DNA from: Cynocephalus volans
Lineage: Eukaryota > Chordata > Mammalia > Dermoptera > Cynocephalidae
Assembly (NCBI RefSeq): GCF_027409185.1
Contig: NC_084469.1
Span: forward strand, 101,061,835 to 101,125,834
Direction of reading: 5' to 3'
Length of the DNA: 64,000 bases
Position 1 is the stretch's first letter. Each line of letters opens with the position of its first letter. Made by a program: the position numbers and the translations under genes. The notes under the pieces were generated by a model. It was not told the DNA's origin. It did no database searches and saw only the letters and a program-made list of their open reading frames with translations. Shown piece by piece: positions 11,206 to 21,962 of the stretch.

Positions 11206-11616
11206 TTTGGAATAACACCAAGTAGAATAGGTATTCCCTTATAGTCAAAAGCTTCAAACTGTAAGTCATACACAGAAGAAACATTGGTTCATTTCCACCA
11301 GGAGACATATACAAAACTATTCAAAGCAGCATTTTTATAATTGGAAGCGATGCTTTTAAAATGTCGAGCAATATCAAAAAAGATCATTGTTAAAAATAAT
11401 TTTTAAGATCATTATTATTGTGTTAAATACCGGAAATTTTCTCAGAGATTAAATTTTTAGTACTTTTACCACCAAAAAAAGTAACTACATGAGATGATGG
11501 ATATGTTAATTTACTTGACTGTAATAATCATCTCACTATGTATATGCTTAACACAACATTATGTCTTACATCTTAAATATAGACAATAAAATAAATAAAA
11601 GTGCTACTTCCTTGCC
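11206..11616 (+). mobile_element. Old L1M 3' end, left part (host of the young L1)
   Basis: It contains 'catttccaccaggagacatatacaa' and 'ttcaaagcagcattttta', the same L1M ORF2-end landmarks found in the tandem-unit copies near 27800, 34810 and 50050. The element resumes at 18458 after the young L1, so it was split by that insertion. Confidence 0.7.
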
Positions 11617-11630
11617 AAAAAAGATAATTA
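11617..11630 (+). repeat. Target-site duplication of full-length L1, 5' copy
   Basis: The 14-bp sequence AAAAAAGATAATTA, repeated without mismatch at 18444-18457. It fixes the insertion boundaries exactly. Confidence 0.95.
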
Positions 11631-11712
11631 CAAAACTGAAGCACGAAGACGTAGAAAATTTGAACAGAACAAAAACAATAAAGGAGATTGAAGCTGTTAT
11701 CAGAAGGCTCCC
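11631..11712 (+). mobile_element. Extra L1 ORF2 segment at the L1 5' end
   Basis: This segment is colinear with 15721-15802 of the same element's ORF2 with about 5 mismatches in 82 nt and no gaps. It begins immediately after the target-site duplication and ends where the GC-rich 5'UTR begins (CTGGAGCTTTTCAAGATGG). It was therefore inserted together with the L1, either as a 5' transduction from a source L1 lying in an older ORF2 or by template switching during reverse transcription. Confidence 0.9.
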
Positions 11713-13237
11713 TGGAGCTTTTCAAGATGGCGGCGGCTGCGGCGGCTGGCGCGGAGTAGCTGAGGTGGAAAAGGCGGCCACTGGGCCTCAGGCAGCCGGG
11801 AATCTTGTGGACCTTCCTCTTGCCATCTCCTAAGGGAGGACTGCTGCTGCTGGCTGGTCGTGGGGGGGTGACCACCACTTTACCCCCGGCAGGAAAGGCT
11901 GCCTCATTTACAGGCAACAGCTTTGAAGTGTGGAGCAGGAAAAGAACTGATTCTTAGCTGCAAAAGCGAGTCTTGAAACAGGGAACACGGCGCCAGGGCT
12001 GCTGTGGATGCAGCCAGGATCCCAGAGGCCGGGGCCGTGCTGAAGGTGGCCAGCTGCCCTATTCAGGTTTCGAGGTTTCAGGCCGGCATTAAAGAAGATT
12101 CCTGGGAGCGCCCGAGCCGCGCCGCGACTGAACAGCCCGAGGTGGCAGCAGCCGAGAACGGGGAAGACGGCAAACCAGAGGCAGAGAGTGAGCGCCCGAC
12201 CTGGCACAGCACTGTGAGTGATCCCTGGCACAGCTCTGTTCGGGGGATGGATGTCCACGCAGCTCCCGCCTGCACCACCAGGCCACTCACCGCCCGGTGC
12301 TGCCTCCATTTTCCCAGGTGTGGGCAGCTCCGCCCTGCTCGGCCATCACTGAGCCCTCCCACTTGCTTGGTCTGGCGCGGGGGCCTCTGCTCCCACTCCC
12401 TCCGCGGTTCTCTGGCGGGGCTGGTGGAGGGGGTGTCCCAGGCCAGTGTCGGGACGGCAAGGAAGTACGGGCGGGCCGACTGTCACTCCACCATACCCTG
12501 GACTCCGGCCCCAGGTAAACTCCCTGTTACTGGGAGGCAGATACCATCTCTGCGGCCACCAGTTTGGAAAAAAGCCTAACGAATGTCTGGTTGGGAATAG
12601 TGTGGTAGGAGAGTTCCCAGGTCTGCTTGAACCTGCCGGAGAGCAGGCTGCAGGCGGGCACTAGACTCGGTTTATACTGGGGGGATACAAAGGTGAACAA
12701 GACCCGAGAAAGATCTACACAGTGCTACAAAGGCACCCAGAGAGACCGATCGTCTGTGCCTAGCAGAAACCTGGTAGACTTCCTGGGCGAGGCGGTGCTG
12801 AGCAGGGTCTTGAAGGCCCAGCTGATAGACGAGGGGTGCAGAAGACACGCCCCAGCCCAGCCCAGTGTGCACAGAGCGGGGAGACGTGCGGCCAGGGAGG
12901 GGGAGACTCGACAGAAACCACACACCCGGTGGGGTCGCCACTGCACAATCTAACAGCCTGGGCCAGAGCACACGGAACAGGGAGAAGTCCTGCACAGGAA
13001 GTGAAAGCTCAACAGAGATCACACACCCTGTGGTACGTGATCCACCAGCCCAGCAGAGTCCAAGCTGACCAGAAAGGTGGCTCCCCGGAGAAGCCCAAGA
13101 CCCAAGACAACCACACACACAAGGCACTAGAGGCCAACTGAGCAGTCACGGAGGGAGCCATACGAAATTGGCAACCACAGCAACATCCTAGTTAGTCATT
13201 AGTCTCAAACCAGTGAACTGTGAAACCCCCGGCCACA
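11713..13237 (+). promoter_or_regulatory. L1 5'UTR / internal promoter, CpG-rich
   Basis: About 1.5 kb of GC- and CpG-rich sequence, in sharp contrast to the AT-rich surroundings. It runs from the YY1-containing start to the ORF1 start codon. In L1 this region holds the internal RNA polymerase II promoter. Its CpG density suggests that it is, or was, a DNA-methylation target. Short internally similar stretches (12913-12932 and 13016-13034, both around CACACAC-C-GTGG) hint at local duplication. Confidence 0.8.
11723..11734 (+). promoter_or_regulatory. YY1 site at L1 5' end
   Basis: CAAGATGGCGGC matches the YY1 consensus core (AAGATGGCGGC) and lies about 10 nt from the start of the canonical 5'UTR. 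In human L1 a YY1 site at the same place positions transcription initiation. Confidence 0.85.
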
Positions 13238-14218
13238 ATGAATAAACACCAAAAAAAAGATACCAGAAATACAAAAAATCAAGAAAGTAAACCACCAAAA
13301 GTTAATAAATCTCAAACTCTAGATCCTATAGAACAAGAAGCCCTTGAAATGACTGACAAGGAATTTCGAGTGATAATTCTAAGGAAACTGAATGAGATAC
13401 AAGAAAACTCAGCTAGATATCATGATGAAATGAGGAAAAGTATACAGGATCTGAAAGAGGAAATGTACAAGGAAATCAATGTCCTGAAAAAAGATGTAGC
13501 AGAACTTGCTGAACTGAAGAAGTTATTCAACGAAATAAAAAACACAACGGAGAGTTTAACCAGCAGGCTTGTCGAAGTTGAAGAGAGAACCTCTGAACTT
13601 GACGATGGGCTGTTTGAAATAACACAAGCAGACAAAAAGAAAGAAAAAAGAATCAAGGACATTGAAGAAAATCTGAGAGAGATATCAGACAACCATAAGC
13701 GATCAAATATCCGAGTCATGGGTATTCCAGAAGGGGAGGAAAATGGAGATTCCATTGAAAACATATTCAACAAAATAGTGGCAGAAAACTTCCCAGGTAT
13801 AGGAAAAATCACAGATCTTCAGATCCAGGAAGCTCAACGATCTCCAAATGTATTCAACCCAAAAAGACCTTCTCCAAGACATGTCATAGTCAAATTGGCA
13901 AAACTCAGAGATAAAGAGAGAATCTTAAAAGCTGCAAGAGAGAAGCGTCAAATCACCTATAAGGGAGCCCCAATCAGGTTAACATCAAACTTTTCATCAC
14001 AAACCCTAAAAGCTAGAAAGGAATGGGATGATATTTTCAAAATACTAAAAGACAAAGATTGCCAGCCAAGAATACTCTACCCTGCAAGGCTATCCTTCCG
14101 AAATGAAGGGCAAATAGTATATTTCTCAGACAAACAAAAACTGCGGGAGTTCACTACCACAAGACCACCCTTACAAGAAATCCTCAAGGGAGTACTGGGT
14201 TTGGTTCCTGAAAAATAA
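13238..14218 (+). CDS. L1 ORF1 protein (RNA-binding chaperone), intact
   Basis: Encodes 326 aa, close to the usual L1 ORF1p length (about 338 in human). I take the ATG at 13238 (context CACAATGA, A at -3). The frame is open six codons further upstream but without an ATG. Residues 1-35 are a basic, low-complexity N-terminus. About 40-150 form a heptad-rich coiled coil for trimerisation. About 155-250 are the RRM (SNIRVMGIPEGE, then PSPRHVIVKLAK), and about 251-322 the C-terminal domain (KARKEWDDIFKIL, then CQPRILYPARLSF and TTTRPPLQEIL). ORF1p coats L1 RNA and acts as a nucleic-acid chaperone in the cytoplasmic L1 particle. No frame lesion is seen. Confidence 0.95.
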   Translation: MNKHQKKDTRNTKNQESKPPKVNKSQTLDPIEQEALEMTDKEFRVIILRKLNEIQENSARYHDEMRKSIQDLKEEMYKEINVLKKDVAELAELKKLFNEIKNTTESLTSRLVEVEERTSELDDGLFEITQADKKKEKRIKDIEENLREISDNHKRSNIRVMGIPEGEENGDSIENIFNKIVAENFPGIGKITDLQIQEAQRSPNVFNPKRPSPRHVIVKLAKLRDKERILKAAREKRQITYKGAPIRLTSNFSSQTLKARKEWDDIFKILKDKDCQPRILYPARLSFRNEGQIVYFSDKQKLREFTTTRPPLQEILKGVLGLVPEK

Positions 14219-14405
14219 CTACCACTGCCATAAAAACCTAAGAAAAATCTAAACCCGCTAGTACAATAAAAATGGCATTCATGAAGAGAAAACAAGCTAA
14301 CAAAAACACTATCTACAACCTAAGGAACCAACAAACACAGAAAACAAACAGTAAATCAGAAAGCAAGGAACAAAAGACACCTAAGACAACCAAACAACCA
14401 ATAAA

Positions 14406-17400
14406 ATGCTAGGAATAAATCAACACCTTTCAATAACAACTCTTAATGTAAAAGGCTTAAATTCCCCAATTAGAAGACACAGACTGGCCGACTGGATCAA
14501 AAAGCAGGACCCAACTATATGCTGCCTACAAGAGACCCACCTCACCCATAAAGATTCACATAGACTAAGAGTGAAAGGATGGAAAAAGATTTACCATGCA
14601 AACAGAAAAGAAAAACGAGCTGGAGTAGCTATTCTTATATCTGACAAAATAGACTTTAAACTAAAAACCATAAAAAGAGACAATGAGGGACACTACTTAA
14701 TGATAAAAGGACTGATCCATCAAGAAGACATAACAATCATAAATATGTACGCACCCAATGTTGGAGCAGCCAGATTTATAAAACAAACTCTATTAGACCT
14801 AAAGAAGGAAATAGACACTAATACCATAATAGCAGGGGACCTGAACACCCCACTGTCAATATTAGACAGATCATCTAGGCAAAGAATCAGTAGAGAAACA
14901 CAAGATCTAAACAATACTCTAGACCAATTGGAATTGGCAGATATCTACAGGACATTCCACCCAACAACCTCAGAATATTCATTCTTCTCAGCAGCACATG
15001 GATCATTCTCCAGGATAGATCACATATTAGGTCACAAATCAAGTCTCAATAAATTCAAAAAAATTGCAATTATCCCATGTATCTTCTCAGACCACAATGG
15101 ATTAAAACTAGAAATTAATAACAAACGAAACTCTGGAAACTATACAAACACATGGAAATTAAACAGCATTCTACTTAATGACGTATGGGTCCAAGAAGAA
15201 ATCAAGCAGGAAATCAAAAAATTTATTGAAACTAATGAAAACAATGATACATCATACCAAAACCTGTGGGATACTGCAAAAGCAGTATTGAGGGGAGAAT
15301 TTATTGCATTAAACGCTCACTTCAGAAGAATGGAAAGATGGCAAGTGAACAACCTAACACTTCACCTTAAAGAACTAGAAAAACAAGAACAATCCAAACC
15401 TAAAGTTAGCAGACGGAAAAAAATCATTAAGATCAGAGCAGAACTGAATGAAATTGAAAACCAAAAAACAATTCAAAAGATCAACGAATCAAAAAGTTGG
15501 TTTTCTGAAAAGATAAATAAAATTGACAAACCATTAGCATGGCTAACAAAAAAAAGAAGAGAGAAGACTCAAATAACAAAAATTAGAAATGAAAAAGGCG
15601 ATATTACAACTGATTCATCTGAAATACAAGGAATCATTCGAGACTACTATAAACAACTATACGCCAACAAATTTGAAAATCTGGAGGAAATGGATAAATT
15701 TCTGGACACACACAAGCTCCCAAAACTGAACCGTGAAGACGTAGAAAATTTGAACAGACCAATAACAATAAAGGAGATTGAAGCTGTTATCAGAAGGCTC
15801 CCAACAAAGAAAAGCCCAGGACCAGATGGATTCACAGCAGAATTTTACCAAACATTCAAACAGGAATTGACACCGATTCTTTACAAACTATTCCAAAAGA
15901 TTGAAACGGACGCAAATCCCCCAAACTCATTCTATGAAGCAAACATCATCCTGATACCAAAACCAGGTAAAGATATAACCAAAAAAGAAAACTACAGGCC
16001 GATATCCTTGATGAATATAGATGCAAAAATCCTCACTAAATTACTAGCAAACAGAATACAGCAACACATACGTAAAATTATTCATCACGATCAAGTGGGA
16101 TTCATCCCAGGGATGCAAGGTTGGTTCAACATACGCAAATCAATAAATGTGATACAGCATGTTAATAAACTCAAACACAAGGACCATATGATCATCTCTA
16201 TAGATGCTGAAAAAGCATTTGATAAAGTTCAGCATTCATTCATGACAAGGACCCTCTATAAGTTAGGTATAGAGGGAAAGTATCTCAACATAATTAAAGC
16301 CATATATGCCAAACCCACAGCCAATATCATCCTGAATGGGGAAATGCTGAAAGCTTTTCCTTTAAGAACAGGAACTAGACAAGGATGCCCACTGTCACCA
16401 CTCCTATTCAACATAGTGTTGGAAGTACTAGCCAGAGCAATCAGAGAAGAGAAGGAAATAAAGGGCATCCAGATTGGAAAAGATGAAGTCAAACTGTCCC
16501 TGTTTGCAGATGACATGATCCTATATATCAAACAGCCTAAAACCTCTACAAAAAAACTGCTGGAATTGATAAATGATTTCAGCACAGTAGCAGGATACAA
16601 AATCAACACACAAAAATCAGTAGCATTTCTTTTCTCCAATAGTGAACACGCAGAAAGAGAAATCAAGAAAGCCTGCCCATTTACAATAGCCACCAAAAAA
16701 ATAAACTACTTAGGAATTGAGTTAACCAAGGAGGTGAAAAATCTCTATAATGAGAACTACAAACCACTGCTGAGAGAAATTAGAGAGGATACAAGAAGAT
16801 GGAAAGATATCCCATGCTCTTGGATTGGAAGAATCAACATAGTGAAAATGTCCATACTACCCAAAGTGATATACAAATTCAATGCAATCCCCATCAAAAT
16901 TCCAAAGATATTTTTCTCAGAAATGGAAAAAACTATCCAGACATTTATATGGAACAATAAAAGACCGCACATAGCCAAAGCAATGCTGAGCAAAAAAAAT
17001 AAAGCTGGAGGCATAACACTACCTGACTTTAAGCTATACTCCAAAGCTATAATAACCAAAACAGTATGGTACTGGCATAAAAACAGACACACTGACCAAT
17101 GGAATAGAATAGAGAATCCAGAAATCAACCCACACACTTACTGCCATCTGATCTTTGACAAAGGCACCAAGCCTATTCACTGGGGAAGGGACTGCCGCTT
17201 CAACAAGTGGTGCTGGGATAACTGGATATCCATATACAGGAGAATGAAACTAGATCCATACCTCTCACCGTATACTAAAATCAACTCATAATGGATTAAG
17301 GATTTAAATATACCCCCTGAAACAATAAAACTTCTTTAAGAAAACATAGGAGACACACTTCAGGAAATAGGTATGGACACAGACTTCATGAATACGACCC

Positions 17401-18228
17401 CAAAAGCACGGACAACCAAAGGAAAAATAAACAAATGGAATTATATCAAACTAAAAAGCTTCTGCACAGCAAAAGAAACAATTAACAGAGTTAAAAGACA
17501 ACCAACAGAGTGGGAGAAAATATTTGCAAAATATACATCTGACAAAGGATTAATATCCAGAATATATAAGGAACTCAAACAACTTTACAAGAAGAAAACA
17601 AACAACCCAATTAAAAAATGGGCAAAAGAGCTAAGTAGGCATTTCTCTAAGGAAGATATACAAATGGCCAACAGACATATGAAAAAATGCTCAACATCAC
17701 TCAGCATCCGGGAAACGCAAATCAAAACCACACTGAGATACCATCTAACCCCTGTTAGGATGGCTAAAATCCAAAAGACCCTGAACGATCTGGCGAGGTT
17801 GCAGAGAAAAAGGAATTCTCATACATTGTTGGTGGGACTGCAAAATGGTGCAGCCTCTATGGAAAATGGTACGGAGGTTCCTCAAACAATTGCTGATAGA
17901 TCTGCCATATGACCCAGCTATCCCACTGTTGGGAATATACCCAGAGGAATGGAAATCATCAAGCCGAAGGTATACCTGTTCCACAATGTTCATTGCAGCA
18001 CTCTTTACAATAGCCAAGAGTTGGAACCAGCCCAAATGTCCATCATCAGATGAGTGGATACGGAAAATGTGGTATATCTACACAATGGAATACTACTCAG
18101 CTATAAAAACGAATGAAATACTGCCATTTGCCACAACATGGATGGACCTGGAGAGAATTATATTAAGTGAAACAAATCAGGCACAGAAAGGGAAATACCA
18201 AATGTTCTCACTTATTGGTGGGAGCTAA
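14406..18228 (+). pseudogene. L1 ORF2 (endonuclease/reverse transcriptase), C-terminally broken
   Basis: From ATG 14406 the frame is open for 961 codons to TAA at 17289-17291. A normal ORF2p is about 1275 aa. The APE-type endonuclease catalytic set is complete and at the human numbering: N14, E43, D145, N147, D205, S228-D229-H230. The RT core motif FADD lies at residues 700-703 (16503-16514). After the first stop the same frame continues with a second TAA (17337-17339), then a 5-nt deletion at about 17789. The deletion removes the first cysteine of the CX3CX7HX4C motif and shifts the frame, and the true C-terminus (LIGGS) is reached at 18228. EN and RT could still be made as a truncated product, but the cysteine-rich domain needed for efficient retrotransposition is lost. 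Confidence 0.93.
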
Positions 18229-18245
18229 AAATTAATATATAAATT

Positions 18246-18251
18246 CACACA

Positions 18252-18286
<35 letters not shown>
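18246..18286. repeat. (CA)n followed by A-run in L1 3'UTR
   Basis: Ten CA units, then about 21 A, located 18 nt after the ORF2 terminus and before the G-rich 3'UTR tract. The counterpart of the GT run at 206-251. Confidence 0.9.
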
Positions 18287-18443
18287 CGGGGTGGGGGGAA
18301 GATGATATAACAACCACAATTACTTGAAGTTGATACGACAAGCAAACAGACAGGACATTGTTGGGGGGGGTCGGAGGGAGGGAGGTTTTGGTGATGGGGA
18401 GCAATAATCAGCCACAATGTATATCAAAAAAATAAAATTTTTT

Positions 18444-18457
18444 AAAAAAGATAATTA
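18444..18457 (+). repeat. Target-site duplication of full-length L1, 3' copy
   Basis: AAAAAAGATAATTA, identical to 11617-11630. It follows the L1 A-rich tail. Confidence 0.95.
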
Positions 18458-19345
18458 TTTCATGATATCATCATGTATCTTGTAAAAATATACAGCATTG
18501 AAAATGAACTTCTGATATGCAATAAAATGAGTGAATCTCAAAAACATAATGTTGAGCAAAAGAAGACACCAATTTCAATCATTGAGATTTAACTTTTTAA
18601 TTTTTATTTTAATTGACACATAATAATTGAACACATATATGGGGTACAATGTAATGTTTTGATACATGTATACATTTTGTAGTGATCAAATCAGGGTAAT
18701 TAGTTCATCCATCATTTCAAACGTTTGTCATTTCTTTGTGGTATGAACAAAATTCTCTGTTCTAGCTATTTTGAGATATACAACATCTTATTAAAATCCA
18801 ACTTTTAACAAGTTAAAACAGGCACCTTTATAAATCATACTGTAGGTCAAAAACAGTGAAATGATGTCATTTTCATAGGGTTTGATCTAATATAAAGAAT
18901 AGCAAAGAAAATGATTAATACTGAACAAAATTCAGGATAGTGCTTTTTTCTGGGAATGACTGAGGGTGGTTTGATTTTGAGAGTCCCACAGAAGGATTCT
19001 AAGTTGATGGTAACGCTCTATTTTTCAACCTAGGTGGTTGATATGTATATATATACTTTTATTATACAAATATCCTGTAAGAATCACAGATACATATTTC
19101 ACACACTCTTTACATATGATATATTTCACAAATAAAATTGAATAAAAGGTCATTTATACACAGTATCCTAGAATTAAAAATATCCTTAGAATTTAGAGCA
19201 CTTTAACCTCTCATGATGTGCTTGTTTACCTCGGTTTTCTAGGAACCTGCCCAGAGCTCCAGAGTTAATAGTGCTTAAGTGAGGTCAAGGGATGTGCAGT
19301 TTTAACTCGGACCCCAGATGCTGCAGTTATCTATTCTATAGACAT
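18458..19345 (+). mobile_element. Old L1M 3' end, right part, with nested L1 fragment
   Basis: It resumes the L1M interrupted by the young L1. 18458-18600 and about 18805-19160 match the duplicated L1M tails at 28080-28430, 50330-50690 and 61860-62110. Inside it, about 18600-18800 is a separate minus-strand L1 3' end ('taattgacacataataattg' followed by 'atggggtacaatgtaatg'). Non-coding. Confidence 0.7.
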
Positions 19346-19359
19346 GATTAGGAGAAGCA

Positions 19360-19955
19360 ATCCCTGCACCGCCATTGTGGAAAACAGTATAGGGACTCCT
19401 CAGTGAACTAAAAATAGATCTACCTTATGACCCAACTAATGCACTGCTGGGTATATACCCAAAGGAGGTGAAATCAATATATCGAAAAGACCCCTGCACT
19501 CCCATGTTCACTGCAATGCTATTCACAGTAGCCAAGAGATGGATTCAACCTAAATGCCAGTCAATGGACGAATGAATTTAAAAAACTGTGGTATATACAC
19601 CATGGAATACTGTTCAGCTAAAGAAAGAAATAATATTCTGTCATTTGCAGCAACATGGATGGAACTGGAAACCATCAAGTAAAGTGAAGTAAGTCAGGCA
19701 CGGGAAGACAAATACCACACGATCTCACTCATGTGGAATCTAAAAAATAGGAAAGTGATTCTCATGGAAGTAGAGACTAGAATAATGAACACCAGATGCT
19801 GGGGGTTGGGGGAGAAACAGTGGTGGACTAATGGGTGCAAAACTATGCTGTCTACCCTAAGTGAATCATTGTGCAGTATATGCACGTATGGAAACTACAC
19901 ACTGTATCCCACAAATGTGCACAAGCAAATGTTAATATTAAAAAGTTAATAAAAT
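19360..19955 (+). mobile_element. 5'-truncated L1 (L1MA-like) 3' end
   Basis: Plus-strand ORF2 C-terminal coding remnants (landmarks 'gaccca', 'gggtatatacccaaagga', 'caacatggatggaactgg') are followed by a 3'UTR ('ccagatgctgggggttggggg') and an A-rich end at about 19950. Multiple stops. Confidence 0.85.
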
Positions 19956-21962
19956 CCCCTATCAAACGCCTTGAATGCCAATCTGGGAGCTGTCCCGAAG
20001 CTGTGGTGCTACAATAATGGGGATCGGGAATGACCAGAACAGAAGGCTCTCTGGGAGCTCCCTTGATTTTCCTGGAAGCCACTCACTCTCACCACAATTA
20101 TCTCCTTGATGTAAAAATGATCACACATAAATGTGACTTTCTTTTCACTTCTTTCTAGTGTTATACCCAACACCTTTCCCACATGGCAAAGTCCCTCTAA
20201 GACTGCAGTGATTCCATCAGTTTTATTCAAACCTGTTTGTTGTGTGGACTTTACTTGAGATGAATCAGCAATGAACAGATGGTGACATAAGGAGGAAGCA
20301 GAAAAAGTCGAAGTCACTTTTAGCAGTTAATCAACGAGAAGGAATCAAAGAAAGCAACTGAACTGCCAGGGAGATACGATCAACCTGAGGATTGAATGCC
20401 CAATAATTACTTATGTGATTATATTACTAGATCTACAAAAAATGCTGAACATATTAAAATCACAGCTAACAAAGCTAACTGCTGGAGCAAAGGCATAAAA
20501 AAAAAAAATATGTGAAAGCAAAAGGATTACAAGACCCAAGAAGAGAGAACTAGGTTTGGAGAACAGTCATACTAAATTTTATCGAGCACTTACTGTTTAC
20601 CAGAAATTGTGCCAAATGATTTCCCCACAGTTAATATATTGTAGATCAGTGCAACTCAAAGGGTAATCCTCAGACCATTCATGCTGGCCCCAACTAGAAT
20701 CCTGTTAGAAATGCACATTCATGAGCTCACTCCACACTGCTGACTCACAAATGAAACTGTGTTACAAAAAGCTCTCTGGGTGATTCTAACTCACGGTAAG
20801 GTTTATGTACCACCTGGCTGCTTAGTTTAATTCACTCATAATAATCCCACTCACCTCACCAGGGATTAGTTCACAAATGGGCATAAGTATCAATTTTGGA
20901 CTATAATATGCAAGAGGATGTTTTTGGAATGTTTTCTTGGAAAGGTCTCCTCAATGTTAAAAAAAAAAAAAAAAAGACCCAAGGAAGACATAGCTTTCCG
21001 ACTCTAAGTGTCATGTGAGGATATGATACCTGCAACTGTTCTATGCATCTGGTGACCATGAGGGGAACCAGCACCAGGATGAAACTAACTCACGGAAGAA
21101 TGGTTGGAACCCAGTGTGATGCACCTGGATGCACATCTTACGAACTCTAATTTATTAAAGGTGGTTGTCTCATTTGTTAGTGCTAACTTGAGTAAGGGCA
21201 TATATATATTCGTATTTTTTTCTTATTCAAGCTGGAGGCATCCTCACTGATTGGTTCAAACATCTCATAATTATGTCAAATCCTGGAACAAAGTATTTAT
21301 GCCAATTTCATGGATGCAGAAGTCAAGTGTGGGGGAGCTGTCGGTGCTGTGCAGAGAGCCATTTATCAACCACTGAGCTCACCCAGCTGCTGTCAGGGTT
21401 GACCAACGAGGAATAGCTGCTTTATTCTCTAGAAAACTACCCCAGCCAGCCAGAGGTCTGTCAAGGTAAGTCATTGTCACAGACCCAGTGATAAAGCTCA
21501 GGATGTCATGGGGGTAAAAAACAGGCCTTAAGATGTGAATAATTCAGGGAAGCCATACACATGGCACTATCCATGTATTCAGACTGAGACTCGTCCTCTA
21601 GCTGTAATAAAATCCTTACTCAGCTCCTTCCCTTGCTACGTCCTGTCCTCCTGCCATCACTAACATTCTCCTGAGAACATCCCCTCCCCATTACTACAGC
21701 AAGAATCCTTTGTTCCAGTTGTGCCTCTGTGGTACCTGATCAACAGATCAAGCTCAGAAATGTCACAAATGTTCAAAAATCCCAATGCTTGGGAAGACCA
21801 AAGTCATTTTTTCAAACCTAAAATGAACTGGCCTCAGTCATTACGGTACATCACTATCGTAGCATCAGAATCTGGTGATGGGAAAGTCTGACTTTCTGCC
21901 ACCCCCTGTATTCCTGTACTTGGATTCATTCTAGAAGCCCAAGTCCAAGGCAGAAGAGACAA
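19956..21962 (-). repeat. Duplicated OR-downstream block, unit 1
   Basis: Sequence downstream of the first OR. It is paralogous to 28430-29087, 35130-36331, 50690-52733 and 62110-64000 (for example, the 'cttactgtttaccagaaattgtgccaa' stretch at 20590 recurs in altered form at 51700 and 63110). It holds a MER5-like element (20645-20825, listed separately) and an A-run at 20960-20976. No exon is evident. Confidence 0.7.
20645..20825 (-). mobile_element. MER5-like hAT MITE
   Basis: A diverged copy in minus orientation: 'cagaccattcatgctggcc', 'ctgttagaaatgcacattc', 'ctctctgggtgattctaac' follow the MER5 order. Confidence 0.6.

Larger units (their letters stand above)
11631..18443 (+). mobile_element. 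Near-full-length young LINE-1 with chimeric 5' end
   Basis: A 6.8-kb insertion bounded by the perfect duplications at 11617-11630 and 18444-18457. The order is an 82-nt ORF2-derived piece (11631-11712), GC-rich 5'UTR (11713-13237), ORF1 (13238-14218), a 187-bp spacer, ORF2 (14406-18228, broken), and a 3'UTR with CA/A runs and a G-rich tract (CGGGGTGGGGGGAAG, 18287-18301). The tail is short and A-rich (18425-18443). The perfect duplication and the intact ORF1, EN and RT argue for a recent insertion. ORF2 lesions near its C-terminus make the copy itself non-autonomous. Confidence 0.95.

Noticed and set aside
10615-11314. Two overlapping minus-strand frames of 160 and 108 codons
   Set aside because: They run through L1M sequence, a simple repeat and an LTR-like block. 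No conserved domain.
12004-12579. 191-codon plus-strand frame and several antisense frames in the L1 5'UTR
   Set aside because: The region is GC-rich, where stop codons are rare by chance. No domain is recognisable, and L1 5'UTRs are not known to encode such a protein on this strand.
12672-13127. 151-codon antisense frame in the L1 5'UTR, possible ORF0 analogue
   Set aside because: Primate ORF0 is short and lies near the 5' end in antisense. This frame lies near the 3' end of the UTR and has no supporting motif. I see only a GC-driven open frame.
13220-13237. Six-codon upstream extension of L1 ORF1 starting at GTG
   Set aside because: A eukaryotic start should be ATG. The ATG at 13238 has a good context and gives the usual ORF1p length.
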